DNA from: Hymenobacter sp. YIM 151858-1
GTDB taxonomy: Bacteria > Bacteroidota > Bacteroidia > Cytophagales > Hymenobacteraceae
Direction of reading: 5' to 3'
Length of the DNA: 64,000 nt
NCBI RefSeq assembly: GCF_025979705.1
Contig: NZ_CP110136.1
Coordinates: 1,798,001-1,862,000 of the forward strand
The notes under the pieces are model-generated. The model was not told where the DNA came from, did not search any database, and saw nothing but the letters and a program-made list of their open reading frames with translations. The number at the start of each line of letters is the position of its first letter. Position 1 is the first letter of the stretch. Of this stretch, positions 26,867-35,172 are shown piece after piece. Both the position numbers and the translations under genes were made by a program.

Positions 26867-27775
26867 CTAGGTCCTCGAAGCGAGGCCCGTGAGGTAGGCC
26901 GTGACGAGGGTTGCCGCCAGCCGCGCCGTCTGGAAGTCGCGGTCGAACACGGGATTGAATTCTACCACCTCAAACAAGCGCACCTCGGCGTGGCGGCCGG
27001 CTTCAAAGGCGGCTTCCACGGCTTGCCTCGGCGTGAGGCCATCGGCGCTGGGGGCGCTTACGGCCGGGGCAAACGCCTGGGCCACGGCATCGGTATCGAA
27101 GCTTACAAAGGCCGCACCCGCGGCAGCCGCGCGGCGTACAGCTCGCTCCATGTACAAGGCCATGCCATCTTTCTGCACGTGCGCCAAGGGCACAATGGTA
27201 GCCTGCTGCTGGTGCAGAAACTCGATGTCTTCGTACGTATTGAGGTTGGAGTGCAGGCCGATTTCGGTGAAGCGCGGGCCCGCCACAAACCCTTCGCGCA
27301 GCAACTTGCCGAAGGGCGTACCGCTGCCTAGGTCGGCGCGGTCTTTCACATCGGCGTGGGCATCCACGTTCACTCCGCCCAGGGCCTGGCTACCGGCGGC
27401 ATCGTAGAGGCCCCGTACGGTGCTGTAAGTGCCATCGTGCGAGCCGCCGAGCACCACCACGCGCGGGTACTGGCGCAGCAGCTCGGCCACCCGCTCCCGG
27501 ATGCGCCGGTGGTGCGCGGCGTGGTCGTACGGCTGGGAGCCCGCAATGTCGCCGGCATCGGCAATGCGCAGGCCGTCGAGGCGCACGTTGTGCTCGAGGT
27601 TGTAGGTTTTGTGGTAGCGCCGCAGCTCGCGCCGGATGGCCGCCGGCGCGCCCACGGCCCCGGCCCTGCCGCCCTCGAGCACGGTGCCGTGGTCGAGGGG
27701 CAGGCCCACTAGGCACACGTCGGCTTCGGGCAGCTCGGCGGCGGGGCGAATCAGTTCGCGCAGAAACGTGGGCAT
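26867..27775 (-). CDS. hutG: formimidoylglutamase / arginase-family hydrolase
   Basis: A 302-residue ureohydrolase. The binuclear Mn site is intact: GGSHD (first His), VDAHADVKD (Asp-x-His-x-Asp) and SFDTDAV (Asp-x-Asp). The Bacteroidota hutG group (formimidoylglutamate to glutamate plus formamide) shares this pattern, and hutU lies 7 kb away. However, the loop SFDTDAVAQAFAPAVSAPS differs from arginases, so agmatinase or proclavaminate-type activity cannot be excluded. Its start codon lies inside a perfect 25-bp inverted repeat shared with the divergent gene's leader. Confidence 0.82.
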   Translation of the reverse strand: MPTFLRELIRPAAELPEADVCLVGLPLDHGTVLEGGRAGAVGAPAAIRRELRRYHKTYNLEHNVRLDGLRIADAGDIAGSQPYDHAAHHRRIRERVAELLRQYPRVVVLGGSHDGTYSTVRGLYDAAGSQALGGVNVDAHADVKDRADLGSGTPFGKLLREGFVAGPRFTEIGLHSNLNTYEDIEFLHQQQATIVPLAHVQKDGMALYMERAVRRAAAAGAAFVSFDTDAVAQAFAPAVSAPSADGLTPRQAVEAAFEAGRHAEVRLFEVVEFNPVFDRDFQTARLAATLVTAYLTGLASRT

Positions 27776-27917
27776 GGCGTTCGGTTGTCAGTTGTCAGTG
27801 GTGAGTTGTGAGGCTTCGTTGAACGTGCAGGATTGATGAGGTGCACATTGCCCCGCTGAAAGCTAACAGCTATCAGCCAATAGCTAACAGCCGACAACTG
27901 ACAACCGAACGCCATGC
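27772..27917. repeat. perfect 25-bp inverted repeat spanning the divergent hutG leader
   Basis: The arms at 27772-27796 and 27893-27917 are exact complements (GCATGGCGTTCGGTTGTCAG plus TTGTC on the left). The interior carries TGTCAGTGGTGAGTTGTG and AGCTAACAGCTATCAGCC-type repeats. One arm includes the hutG start codon; the other ends 14 bp before the divergent gene at 27931. Confidence 0.85.
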
Positions 27918-27930
27918 TTACCTTCGTTGC

Positions 27931-28422
27931 ATGGCCTTTTCATTTATCCGAACCACTACTGCTTTGCTCGGCTGCCTGGCGGGTACGCCGTTGGTAGCCG
28001 CCGCGCAGCAGCCCGGCGCCAAGCCCGCCACGCCGCCTACTTCGGTGGGCATGGCGCAGTTGCCGAGCTCGTTTTTTGGCACGTACACCTACCGCTCCTA
28101 CACGGTGCACTCGTCGGGCGAGGAGCCGGTGCAGGCCAATGGCGTGGGCGGCACCCTCAAGCTTTTTCCCACGGGCCTGTTCGAAAAGCGCATGCAGCTT
28201 ACCGGCCCCAACGGCCCGGTTACCTTCAGCCAGCGCGGGCGCTTTACCGTGCGCGGCACCGACATCAGCTTTGCCTACCTCGACGCGCAGCAAACGCCCA
28301 AAGCCGACAACGGCACGTTTCGCTACGACGCCAAAAAGCAAACCCTGGAGCTTACCATCAAGGGCTTTCCGGAGGGCAGCAAGGCGGTGTACGTGCTGCA
28401 GGCCGCCGGCCCTCTGCGCTAG
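27931..28422 (+). CDS. secreted hypothetical protein
   Basis: A 163-residue protein with the signal MAFSFIRTTTALLGCLAGTPLVAAAQQ. The mature part is beta-rich (SSFFGTYTYRSYTVHSSGEE, GGTLKLFPTGLFEKRMQL, SQRGRFTVRGTDISFAYLD, TLELTIKGFPEGSKAVYVL), resembling small lipocalin-like proteins of unknown role. The start is set at the ATG next to the end of the inverted repeat. It diverges from hutG. Confidence 0.65.
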   Translation: MAFSFIRTTTALLGCLAGTPLVAAAQQPGAKPATPPTSVGMAQLPSSFFGTYTYRSYTVHSSGEEPVQANGVGGTLKLFPTGLFEKRMQLTGPNGPVTFSQRGRFTVRGTDISFAYLDAQQTPKADNGTFRYDAKKQTLELTIKGFPEGSKAVYVLQAAGPLR

Positions 28423-28473
28423 GCACCCTCCCCTGCCCATGTCCCCGGCCCCGCCCGGCACCTAGGGCTGGGG

Positions 28474-28504
28474 TTGCCCTGGGCTCGGCTTTCGGCTAAC
28501 TTGC
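28474..28504 (+). promoter_or_regulatory. probable promoter of yebC
   Basis: TTG at 28474 and TAACTTGC at 28497-28504 are 20 bp apart, matching the Bacteroidota -33/-7 spacing. A hairpin (GGCAGCGGG / CCCGCTGCC, 28514-28541) with a CCTAGG in its loop follows at once, so it would sit at the 5' end of the mRNA. Confidence 0.5.
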
Positions 28505-28581
28505 AGCCCCTTTGGCAGCGGGTACCTAGGCGCCCGCTGCCGAAGCCTTCACTCTTAAGCACTTAGCACAACACTCATACT

Positions 28582-29316
28582 ATGGGACGCGCGTTTGAAT
28601 TCCGCAAAGGCCGCAAAATGAAGCGCTGGGACCGGATGTCGAAAGACTTTACCCGCATCGGGCGCGAAATCGTGATTGCCGTGAAGGAAGGCGGCGCCAA
28701 CCCCGATACCAACTCCCGCCTGCGCACGGCCATGCAGAACGCCAAAGGCGTGAACATGCCCAAAGACCGCGTGGAAGCCGCCATCAAGCGCGCCAGCTCG
28801 AAGGAAGAAGGCAACTACCAGGAGGTGGTGTACGAGGGCTACGCGCCGCACGGCGTGGCCATTGTGGTTGAAACCGCTACCGACAACCCCACCCGCACCG
28901 TGGCCAACGTACGCATGTACTTCAACCGCGGCAACGGCGCCTTGGGCACCGCCGGCTCTTCCGATTTCACCTTCACCCGCAAGGGCGTGTTTAAGCTGGC
29001 CGCCGAGGGCCTCGACCGCGACGAGCTGGAGCTGGAGCTAATCGACTTCGGCGCCGACGACATCTACGAAGACTCGGAGGAAGACGAGCACGGCAACGTA
29101 AAGCACTTCATCGTGGTGGAAACCGCGTTCAGCGACTTCGGCCAGATGCAAAAAGCCCTGGAGCAGCGCAACCTGAACGTCATCAGCGCTCAGCTGCAAC
29201 GCATTCCGAATACCACCGTGCACCTGGAAGGCGAACAGCTGGAAGAGGTGATGAACCTGATCGAGAAGTTCGAGGACGACGACGACGTGCAGGCCGTGTA
29301 CCACACGCTGGGCTAG
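28582..29316 (+). CDS. YebC/PmpR-family protein
   Basis: A 244-residue member of the YebC/TACO1 family, starting MGRAFEFRKGRKMKRW, with NTNSRLR-like NPDTNSRLRTAMQNAKGVNMPKD and the GYAPHGVAIVVETATDNPTRT core. Members are known as transcriptional regulators (PmpR) and, more recently, as translation factors at polyproline stalls. The acidic C-terminal segment (EDDDDVQAVYHTLG) is typical. Monocistronic with its own terminator. Confidence 0.96.
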   Translation: MGRAFEFRKGRKMKRWDRMSKDFTRIGREIVIAVKEGGANPDTNSRLRTAMQNAKGVNMPKDRVEAAIKRASSKEEGNYQEVVYEGYAPHGVAIVVETATDNPTRTVANVRMYFNRGNGALGTAGSSDFTFTRKGVFKLAAEGLDRDELELELIDFGADDIYEDSEEDEHGNVKHFIVVETAFSDFGQMQKALEQRNLNVISAQLQRIPNTTVHLEGEQLEEVMNLIEKFEDDDDVQAVYHTLG

Positions 29317-29371
29317 ACCCTGAAGTGGAACTGGTAGCCACGCTGCTACCGATTGTACTGGCTTACGCTGG

Positions 29372-29408
29372 CAGCGGGCCGCCCACCTTGGGCGGCCCGC
29401 TGTGGTTT
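29372..29408 (+). terminator. terminator of yebC
   Basis: A 13-bp stem CAGCGGGCCGCCC / GGGCGGCCCGCTG with a 5-nt loop, followed by TGGTTTTATTG. Confidence 0.88.
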
Positions 29409-29461
29409 TATTGCTGCCGGGTGGCTTACTTGAGGCCCACAACTACGCCTTCCCCCTTCCC

Positions 29462-30526
29462 ATGCATCTGAAAACTACCCTCTGGGCGGCCCTGCTGGCC
29501 CTAGGTACGTTGGCCTGCCAACAGCAAACCACCGACACCGCAGCGGACACCACAGCTGCTGCGCCGGCCACTTACTTTGCCGGCGACACCACGCGCATCA
29601 AAGACGGCGGCGTGCAAATGGTGTCCATCAACACGGCCAAGGGCAAGTTCAACGTCTGGACGAAGCGCTTCGGCAACAACCCGCGCATTAAGTTGCTGCT
29701 GCTCAACGGCGGCCCCGGCGCCACGCACGAGTACTTCGAGTGCATGGAGAGCTTCTTGCCGCAAGAGGGCATCGAGTTCATTTACTACGACCAGCTGGGC
29801 TGCGGCAACTCCGACAACCCCAAGGACACCGCCATGTGGAGCTTGCCGCGCTACGTGGAGGAAGTGGAGCAGGTGCGCCAGGCCCTGAATCTGAACAAAG
29901 ACAACTTTTACCTGCTGGGCCACAGCTGGGGCGGCATTCTGGCCGCCGAATACGCCCTCAAGTACCAGCAGAACCTGAAGGGCCTCATCATCTCGAACAT
30001 GATGATGGACGTGCCCGCCTACGGCCGCTACGCCGACGAGGTGCTGGCCCCGCAGCTGAAACCGGAGGTGCTAAAGGAAATCCGGGCCATCGAGGCCAAA
30101 AAGGACTTCCAGAACCCGCGCTACATGGAGCTGCTGTTGCCCAACTTCTACACCGAGCACATCCTGCGCCTGCCGCTCGACCGGTGGCCCGAGCCCGTGA
30201 ACCGCTCCTTCGCCAAAATGAACCAGTCGTTGTACGTGACGATGCAAGGGCCCAGCGAGTTTGGCGTGGCCGGCAAACTGGTAAACTGGAACCGCGTGCC
30301 CGATTTGCCCAAGCTCGCGGTGCCGGTGCTCAGCATCGGCGGCAAGCACGACACCATGGACCCCGAGCACATGCGCATGGTGGCCCGGAAGGTGCAAAAC
30401 GGCACAGCCCTCATTTGCCCCAACGGCTCGCACATGAGCTTCTACGACGACCAGCAGACGTACATGACCGGCCTGATCAAGTTCCTGAAGGGCGTCGATC
30501 AGGGCCAGAAGAAAGTGCAGCTGTAA
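29462..30526 (+). CDS. proline iminopeptidase-like alpha/beta hydrolase, lipoprotein
   Basis: A 354-residue protein. The N-terminal signal MHLKTTLWAALLALGTLACQ ends in a lipobox, so it is probably lipid-anchored in the periplasm or at the surface. The hydrolase core has the oxyanion motif LLNGGPGATHEYF, nucleophile elbow GHSWGGILA, catalytic Asp in GGKHDTMDPEH and His in NGSHMSFYDD. The HGGPG signature is characteristic of the proline iminopeptidase S33 family. It likely removes N-terminal residues from imported peptides. 45 bp separate it from the next gene. Confidence 0.9.
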   Translation: MHLKTTLWAALLALGTLACQQQTTDTAADTTAAAPATYFAGDTTRIKDGGVQMVSINTAKGKFNVWTKRFGNNPRIKLLLLNGGPGATHEYFECMESFLPQEGIEFIYYDQLGCGNSDNPKDTAMWSLPRYVEEVEQVRQALNLNKDNFYLLGHSWGGILAAEYALKYQQNLKGLIISNMMMDVPAYGRYADEVLAPQLKPEVLKEIRAIEAKKDFQNPRYMELLLPNFYTEHILRLPLDRWPEPVNRSFAKMNQSLYVTMQGPSEFGVAGKLVNWNRVPDLPKLAVPVLSIGGKHDTMDPEHMRMVARKVQNGTALICPNGSHMSFYDDQQTYMTGLIKFLKGVDQGQKKVQL

Positions 30527-30571
30527 CGCCTTCTATTTCAGTTAACTCATACCTAACCACACCCTTTACCC

Positions 30572-30997
30572 GTGATTACCAACACCGTTCCGCTTGCTTC
30601 TTCCACCACCACCGCGGCCGCGCCGGCGCTGTATTCGGCCAAGGCCATTCGGGTATTTTCGGCGCTGTTTAGCGCAGTAGCCGGTGGCCTGATGATGGCC
30701 CATAACTTCCGGCAGGTGGGCCGCCCCGATGCCGCGCGCAAAGCCTTGTGGGGCAGCCTGGCCTACACGGCTTTGGTGCTGCTGCTTGCCACCTTGCTGC
30801 CCGAAAACTTCCCCGACGGCGGCAGCATTGGCATAGTTACCGGCCTATCGGGCGGCATGGCCCTCACCAATTACTTCCGGCGCCTGGTGCCCGATGCGGC
30901 CAACTACCCCAGCAAAAGCGTGCTCAAGCCGCTGCTCATCTGCTTGCTGATTTTTATCCCGATTCTGTTGCTGGTGGTGCTGCCGGCACTACGCTAA
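30572..30997 (+). CDS. hypothetical membrane protein
   Basis: A 141-residue protein with three or four hydrophobic segments (VFSALFSAVAGGLMMAHNF, LAYTALVLLLATLLP, GIVTGLSGGMALTNYF, LLICLLIFIPILLLVVLP). The NFRQVGRPDAARKALW loop is conserved-looking. It starts with GTG in a leader 45 bp after the peptidase and may be cotranscribed. No family recognised. Confidence 0.68.
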   Translation: MITNTVPLASSTTTAAAPALYSAKAIRVFSALFSAVAGGLMMAHNFRQVGRPDAARKALWGSLAYTALVLLLATLLPENFPDGGSIGIVTGLSGGMALTNYFRRLVPDAANYPSKSVLKPLLICLLIFIPILLLVVLPALR

Positions 30998-31062
30998 CCT
31001 ACCATACCTAGGGCATGGCCCACGACACCGGGCCGTGCCCTGGGTGCTTCTACCCCATTCTT

Positions 31063-31419
31063 ATGTATAGGAACGCTTTACGACGAGCACCCGCATTTCT
31101 GCTGGGAGCTACCCTGCTACTGGGCTGCAAAAAAGAAGAAGTGGCGCCGCAAACCGGCAACCTAGTGATAAGATTCAACAACAGCTCGCTGATTAGCGGC
31201 ACCACCTGCTACCTATTCACGGAGCAACTGTGGGCTGCGCCGTACGCTGCCAGTGCCTTGCGCGAAGCCAAGGTGCCGGCCGCGGGCAGCACCGCCAACC
31301 CCGGCACCGTAAAAATCGGCTTCAACGATCTGAACGCGGGCAATTACGTGTTTGTGGTGGGCAGCAACCGGTGGGCGGTGCAGGTAACGGCGGGCAAAAC
31401 CAACGAGGTATCCAAATAG
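31063..31419 (+). CDS. small lipoprotein, hypothetical
   Basis: A 118-residue protein: MYRNALRRAPAFLLGATLLL followed by GCKKEE is a lipoprotein signal with Cys at position 22. The mature part is a small beta domain (TGNLVIRFNNSSLISGTTC, KIGFNDLNAGNYVFVVGSN, WAVQVTAGKTNEV) of unknown function. It lies just before rluF, separated by rluF's promoter and leader hairpin. Confidence 0.65.
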   Translation: MYRNALRRAPAFLLGATLLLGCKKEEVAPQTGNLVIRFNNSSLISGTTCYLFTEQLWAAPYAASALREAKVPAAGSTANPGTVKIGFNDLNAGNYVFVVGSNRWAVQVTAGKTNEVSK

Positions 31420-31438
31420 CCGCCGCGCCGGCTTCGCG

Positions 31439-31480
31439 TATCTTTGCGGCCTGCCGGTGCTTCGGCGGGCCGTTTTTTTT
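31439..31480 (+). promoter_or_regulatory. rluF promoter -7 element and leader hairpin
   Basis: TATCTTTG (31439-31446) fits TAnnTTTG. It is followed without a gap by GGCCTGCCG and CGGCGGGCC (31448-31456 and 31463-31471, one wobble) and a run of eight T. The structure looks like a terminator sitting in the leader, 20 bp before the rluF ATG. It could end the upstream transcript, attenuate rluF or protect its 5' end. Confidence 0.5.
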
Positions 31481-31500
31481 GCCTCAACCCCTTAGCTGCT

Positions 31501-32511
31501 ATGGCTACTCGTCTTAACAAATACATTAGCGAAAGCGGCGTTTGCTCGCGCCGCGAAGCCGACCGCTACATCGAAATGGGGCAGGTAACCATCAACGGCA
31601 AGCGCGCCAACATCGGCGACCAGGTAAACCGCACCGACCGCGTGATGGTGAACGGCAACCTCATTGAGCCGCGCGCCGAGGAAGACGCCATTTACATTGC
31701 GTTCAACAAGCCGCCGGGCATTACCAGCACCACCGAGCGCAGCGTGAAGGACAACATCATCCGCTACATCAAGCACTCGGAGCGCATCTTCCCCATCGGC
31801 CGCCTCGACAAAGACTCGCAGGGCCTGATTCTGCTGACCTCCAACGGCGACATCGTCAACAAAATCCTGCGCGCCGGCAACGAGCACGAAAAGGAGTACA
31901 TCGTGATGGTAGACAAGCCCATTACGGAGCAGTTTCTGGAGGGCATGCGCAAGGGCGTGCCCATGCTGGGTACCGTGACCCGCGAGTGCGAAGTGCGCCG
32001 CGAAACCGATTACATTTTCCGCATCATCCTGGTGCAGGGCCTCAACCGCCAGATTCGCCGCATGTGCGAGTTTTTCGGCTACAAAGTGGTGCAGCTGGAG
32101 CGCTGGCGCGTGATGAACGTAACGCTGAAAGGCCTGGGCGTGGGCGACTGGCGCGAGCTGACCGAAAAGGAACTGGCCGGCATTTTCGAGGCCATTGAGC
32201 ACTCCAGCGGTACCGCACCTAAGCGCCGCTCGCGGGCCAAAACCCCGCAGCAAATAGCCAGCGAAGAATGGCTGAGTGAAGCTCCTCGCAAAGCGGCTGC
32301 TCCAACCGGCACGGGTAAGCCGGGCTCACGCAAACCCGGAGCATTGCCTACTTACGGCAAAGATGCCCAGGCTAAGGGCCGCCACCGGCCTGGCAGCACC
32401 AAGCCCAAGCCTGGCACCGACGGCCCCCGCAAGACTACCAAGCCGGCCACCGGTGGCAAAAGCGGTGGCCGCGGCAGCAAGCCCGGCGGCCGCCACAGCG
32501 GCAGCCGGTAG
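31501..32511 (+). CDS. rluF: 23S rRNA pseudouridine synthase RluF-like, with long basic tail
   Basis: A 336-residue protein. Residues 1-60 form an S4 RNA-binding domain ([20 protein letters not shown]), followed by the RsuA-type catalytic domain with [17 protein letters not shown] (catalytic Asp in GRLD) and [14 protein letters not shown]. The RluF/RluB group modifies 23S rRNA (U2604 in E. coli for RluF). The last ~90 residues are a Lys/Arg/Gly/Pro/Thr-rich disordered tail not found in E. coli RluF but common in Bacteroidota copies. The start is set at [12 protein letters not shown]. Confidence 0.9.
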   Translation: MATRLNKYISESGVCSRREADRYIEMGQVTINGKRANIGDQVNRTDRVMVNGNLIEPRAEEDAIYIAFNKPPGITSTTERSVKDNIIRYIKHSERIFPIGRLDKDSQGLILLTSNGDIVNKILRAGNEHEKEYIVMVDKPITEQFLEGMRKGVPMLGTVTRECEVRRETDYIFRIILVQGLNRQIRRMCEFFGYKVVQLERWRVMNVTLKGLGVGDWRELTEKELAGIFEAIEHSSGTAPKRRSRAKTPQQIASEEWLSEAPRKAAAPTGTGKPGSRKPGALPTYGKDAQAKGRHRPGSTKPKPGTDGPRKTTKPATGGKSGGRGSKPGGRHSGSR

Positions 32512-32690
32512 CGCGGCGCCTAGGTCTGCTACGTGTGCCGGCGGCAGGGCAGCACCCGGCATGGTGCTGGCTGCAGCCCCAGTCGGTACACGCCAGGGCC
32601 GGCTCCGCCTCCGAGCCAGCAAGCCTTTGGGCCGACCTGACTAGTAGCCCCAGCAGCCCGGTTGTCGGCGGGCTACGCGGCAAAACTGCA
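32512..32690. other. intergenic region between rluF and the bioB promoter
   Basis: About 180 bp of GC-rich sequence with no recognised gene or clear terminator. It holds one CCTAGG site near 32520. Confidence 0.4.
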
Positions 32691-32760
32691 TTGAAAACCG
32701 GCTTCGCGTGTAACTTGCGGCCCACCGCAGCTCCGGCAGCTGCGGTGGGCCGTTTGATTT
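32691..32760 (+). promoter_or_regulatory. biotin operon promoter and leader hairpin
   Basis: TTG at 32691 and TAACTTGC at 32711-32718 are 17 bp apart and fit a Bacteroidota promoter. A 15-bp perfect stem follows at once (32718-32732 and 32738-32752, 5-nt loop) and then TTTGATTT. The leader therefore begins with a terminator-like hairpin 60 bp before the bioB ATG, which could attenuate the operon. No BirA or BioQ operator was recognised. Confidence 0.55.
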
Positions 32761-32811
32761 GCCCCTTACGGCCCTCCTCCGATTGCCCACAACCCCTTCC
32801 CACCGACTCAT

Positions 32812-33819
32812 ATGCTCCGCACCGACTGGACGCTCGACGAAGTAAAAGCCATTTACTACCAACCCGTACTGGAACTGGTGGCGCAAGCCAGCGCGGTACA
32901 TAGCCAGCATCAGGCCACCGGCGAAGTGCAGGTGTGCACCCTGCTGAGCGTGAAAACCGGCGGCTGCCCCGAAGACTGCGCCTACTGCCCGCAGGCTGCC
33001 CGCTACCACACCGGAGTGCAAGCCCACAAGCTGCTGCCCGACGCCGAGGTACTAGCCGCTGCCCAGCGCGCCAAAGAATCGGGCTCGACGCGCTTCTGCA
33101 TGGGCGCCGCCTGGCGCGAAGTGCGCGACAACCGCGACTTCGACCGCGTGCTGAACATGGTTTCGCAGGTAAACGACCTAGGGCTGGAAGTGTGCGCCAC
33201 CCTGGGCATGGTAAACGACTATCAGGCTGAAAAGCTGAAGCAAGCCGGCCTGTACGCCTACAACCACAACCTCGACACGAGCGAAGAAAACTACTCCAAC
33301 ATCATCACCACGCGCACCTACGACGACCGCCTGAACACGCTCGAAAACGTGCGCAAGGCCGGTCTGTCGGTTTGCTCGGGCGGCATCATCGGCCTGGGCG
33401 AAACCGACGAAGACCGCGTGAAGATGCTGCACACCCTGGCCACGCTGCCGGCCCACCCCGAGTCGGTGCCGGTGAATGCGCTGGTGCCGGTGAAAGGCAC
33501 GCCGCTGGCCGAGCAACCCCGCGTGAGCGTGTGGGAAATGCTGCGCATGATCGGCACGGCCCGCATTCTGATGCCGAACACCATGGTACGCCTCTCGGCT
33601 GGCCGCCAGGAAATGCCCGTAACGGAGCAGGCCCTGTGCTTCCTGGCCGGTGCCAACTCTATCTTCTCGGGCGAGAAGCTGCTAACCACGCCCAACCCCG
33701 ACTTCGACGCCGATAAGGAGATGTTCGCCCTCCTGGGTCTGAAGCCGCGCCAGTCGTTCAAGAACCACGTACCCGAAGGCGCTACCGTGCTGGCCAAAGC
33801 TGCCACGGTAGAAGCTTAA
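32812..33819 (+). CDS. bioB: biotin synthase
   Basis: A 335-residue radical SAM enzyme that inserts sulphur into dethiobiotin, the last step of biotin synthesis. The radical SAM cluster is Cys52-x3-Cys56-x2-Cys59 in [15 protein letters not shown]. Further family motifs are [25 protein letters not shown] and [10 protein letters not shown]. Length is typical. It is the first gene of the operon, followed after 200 bp (containing an inverted repeat) by bioF. Confidence 0.98.
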   Translation: MLRTDWTLDEVKAIYYQPVLELVAQASAVHSQHQATGEVQVCTLLSVKTGGCPEDCAYCPQAARYHTGVQAHKLLPDAEVLAAAQRAKESGSTRFCMGAAWREVRDNRDFDRVLNMVSQVNDLGLEVCATLGMVNDYQAEKLKQAGLYAYNHNLDTSEENYSNIITTRTYDDRLNTLENVRKAGLSVCSGGIIGLGETDEDRVKMLHTLATLPAHPESVPVNALVPVKGTPLAEQPRVSVWEMLRMIGTARILMPNTMVRLSAGRQEMPVTEQALCFLAGANSIFSGEKLLTTPNPDFDADKEMFALLGLKPRQSFKNHVPEGATVLAKAATVEA

Positions 33820-33848
33820 TCAAAAGCATTTAAGCTTAGAGCTACAAG

Positions 33849-33979
33849 CTAGTTCCCCTCCTCAGATGAGGAGGGGTTAGGGGTGGTTGAAAATCTAGAG
33901 TTAAGAACTACATCTATAGGTTGTTCAAACGCCAGAGTCAACCACCCCTAGCCCCTCCTCATCTGAGGAGGGGAACTAG
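33849..33979. repeat. nested inverted repeat within the biotin operon
   Basis: Two 40-bp arms (33849-33888 and 33940-33979) match at 39 of 40 positions. Each arm itself holds a hairpin CCCCTCCTCA-GA-TGAGGAGGGG. The ~50-bp centre is AT-rich. It sits between bioB and bioF and encodes nothing. The CCCCTC/GAGGGG hairpin resembles those at 38.8 and 50.1-50.5 kb. Confidence 0.88.
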
Positions 33980-34020
33980 CCTTAGCTTCTGGCCAGTAGC
34001 TTTCTCACCAACGCGTATCC

Positions 34021-35172
34021 ATGGCCTCTCCTCTCCTTTCGCGGCTTGCGCAGCAGCTGCAGCAGCGCGAGGCCGAAGGCACCCGCCGCCGCTTGACCTT
34101 GCCCGCGCAAGGCTTGGTTGATTTTGCCTCCAACGATTACCTAGGGCTGGCTCGCTCGCCGCAGCTTGCTGCGGCGGTGCGGCAAGCTGCTACCCACGCC
34201 ACCAACATCGGCAGCACCGGTGCCCGCTTGCTCACGGGCAACTCGGCCGATGCCGAAGCCCTGGAAGCGCGCATTGCCGCCTTTCACGGCACCGAGGCAG
34301 CCCTGCTTTTCAACTCGGGATACACCGCCAACCTGGGGTTTTTCTCGGCGGTGCCGCGCCGCGGCGACGTGATTCTGTACGACGAAGCTTCGCACGCCTC
34401 CGTCAAGGAAGGCATCCGTAGCTCTTTTGCCACGGCCTACAGCTTCCGGCACAACGACCTAGGTGATTTGCGCCGCCGCTTACGTCAGCAGCCAGGCACC
34501 GGCGTGGTATTCGTGGCGGTTGAGGCCGTGTACTCGATGGGCGGCGATGCTGCTCCGCTAACTGGCCTAGCCGCAGCCTGCACCGAATTTGATGCGCAGC
34601 TGGTGGTTGATGAAGCCCACAGCGTAGGCGTACACGGCCCCAACGGCGAAGGGTTGGTAACCGAGTTGGGGCTGGATGACAAGGTACTGGCCCGAGTAGT
34701 CACCTTCGGCAAAGCGCTGGGCAGCCAAGGCGCCGCCGTAATTGGCCCGGCCGTGCTGCGCGACTACCTCCTGAACTTCAGCCGGCCTTTCATCTACACC
34801 ACCTCACTGCCGCCGCTCACGCTGGCGGGCCTGGCTGCCGCCTACGAGCATTTGCCGCACCTGGGCGCCGAGCGTCAGCAGTTGTTCGCGCTATCGGCCT
34901 ACCTGCGGCAACGCTTAGCCGCAGTGCCGGGCGTGCAGGTACCGGCCGAAAGCCAGGTGATTCACCCCATCCGGCTGCCCGATGCCACCCCGGCGCAGGT
35001 GCGCGCCCTGGCCCTGGCCGTGCAGCAGGCGGGCTTTGATGTGCGGGCTATTGTGCCGCCTACGGTGCCTGCCGGCCAACAATGCCTGCGCGCCATTGTT
35101 CATGCCTACAATACCACTGCCGAAATAGATGCCTTCGCCGACGCCCTCCGCGCCGCTCTCGCCGCTGCCTAG
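34021..35172 (+). CDS. bioF: 8-amino-7-oxononanoate synthase
   Basis: A 383-residue PLP enzyme that condenses pimeloyl-thioester with alanine. Family features: NDYLGLARSP, GSTGARLLTGN, DEASHASVKEGIR, VVDEAHSVGVHGPNG and the PLP lysine 231 in VTFGKALGSQGA. Length is typical. Its last 44 bp overlap the start of bioD, implying coupled translation. Confidence 0.96.
   Translation: MASPLLSRLAQQLQQREAEGTRRRLTLPAQGLVDFASNDYLGLARSPQLAAAVRQAATHATNIGSTGARLLTGNSADAEALEARIAAFHGTEAALLFNSGYTANLGFFSAVPRRGDVILYDEASHASVKEGIRSSFATAYSFRHNDLGDLRRRLRQQPGTGVVFVAVEAVYSMGGDAAPLTGLAAACTEFDAQLVVDEAHSVGVHGPNGEGLVTELGLDDKVLARVVTFGKALGSQGAAVIGPAVLRDYLLNFSRPFIYTTSLPPLTLAGLAAAYEHLPHLGAERQQLFALSAYLRQRLAAVPGVQVPAESQVIHPIRLPDATPAQVRALALAVQQAGFDVRAIVPPTVPAGQQCLRAIVHAYNTTAEIDAFADALRAALAAA

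Noticed and set aside
32512-32811. BirA, BioR or BioQ operator before bioB
   Set aside because: No matching palindrome beyond the leader hairpin was recognised.
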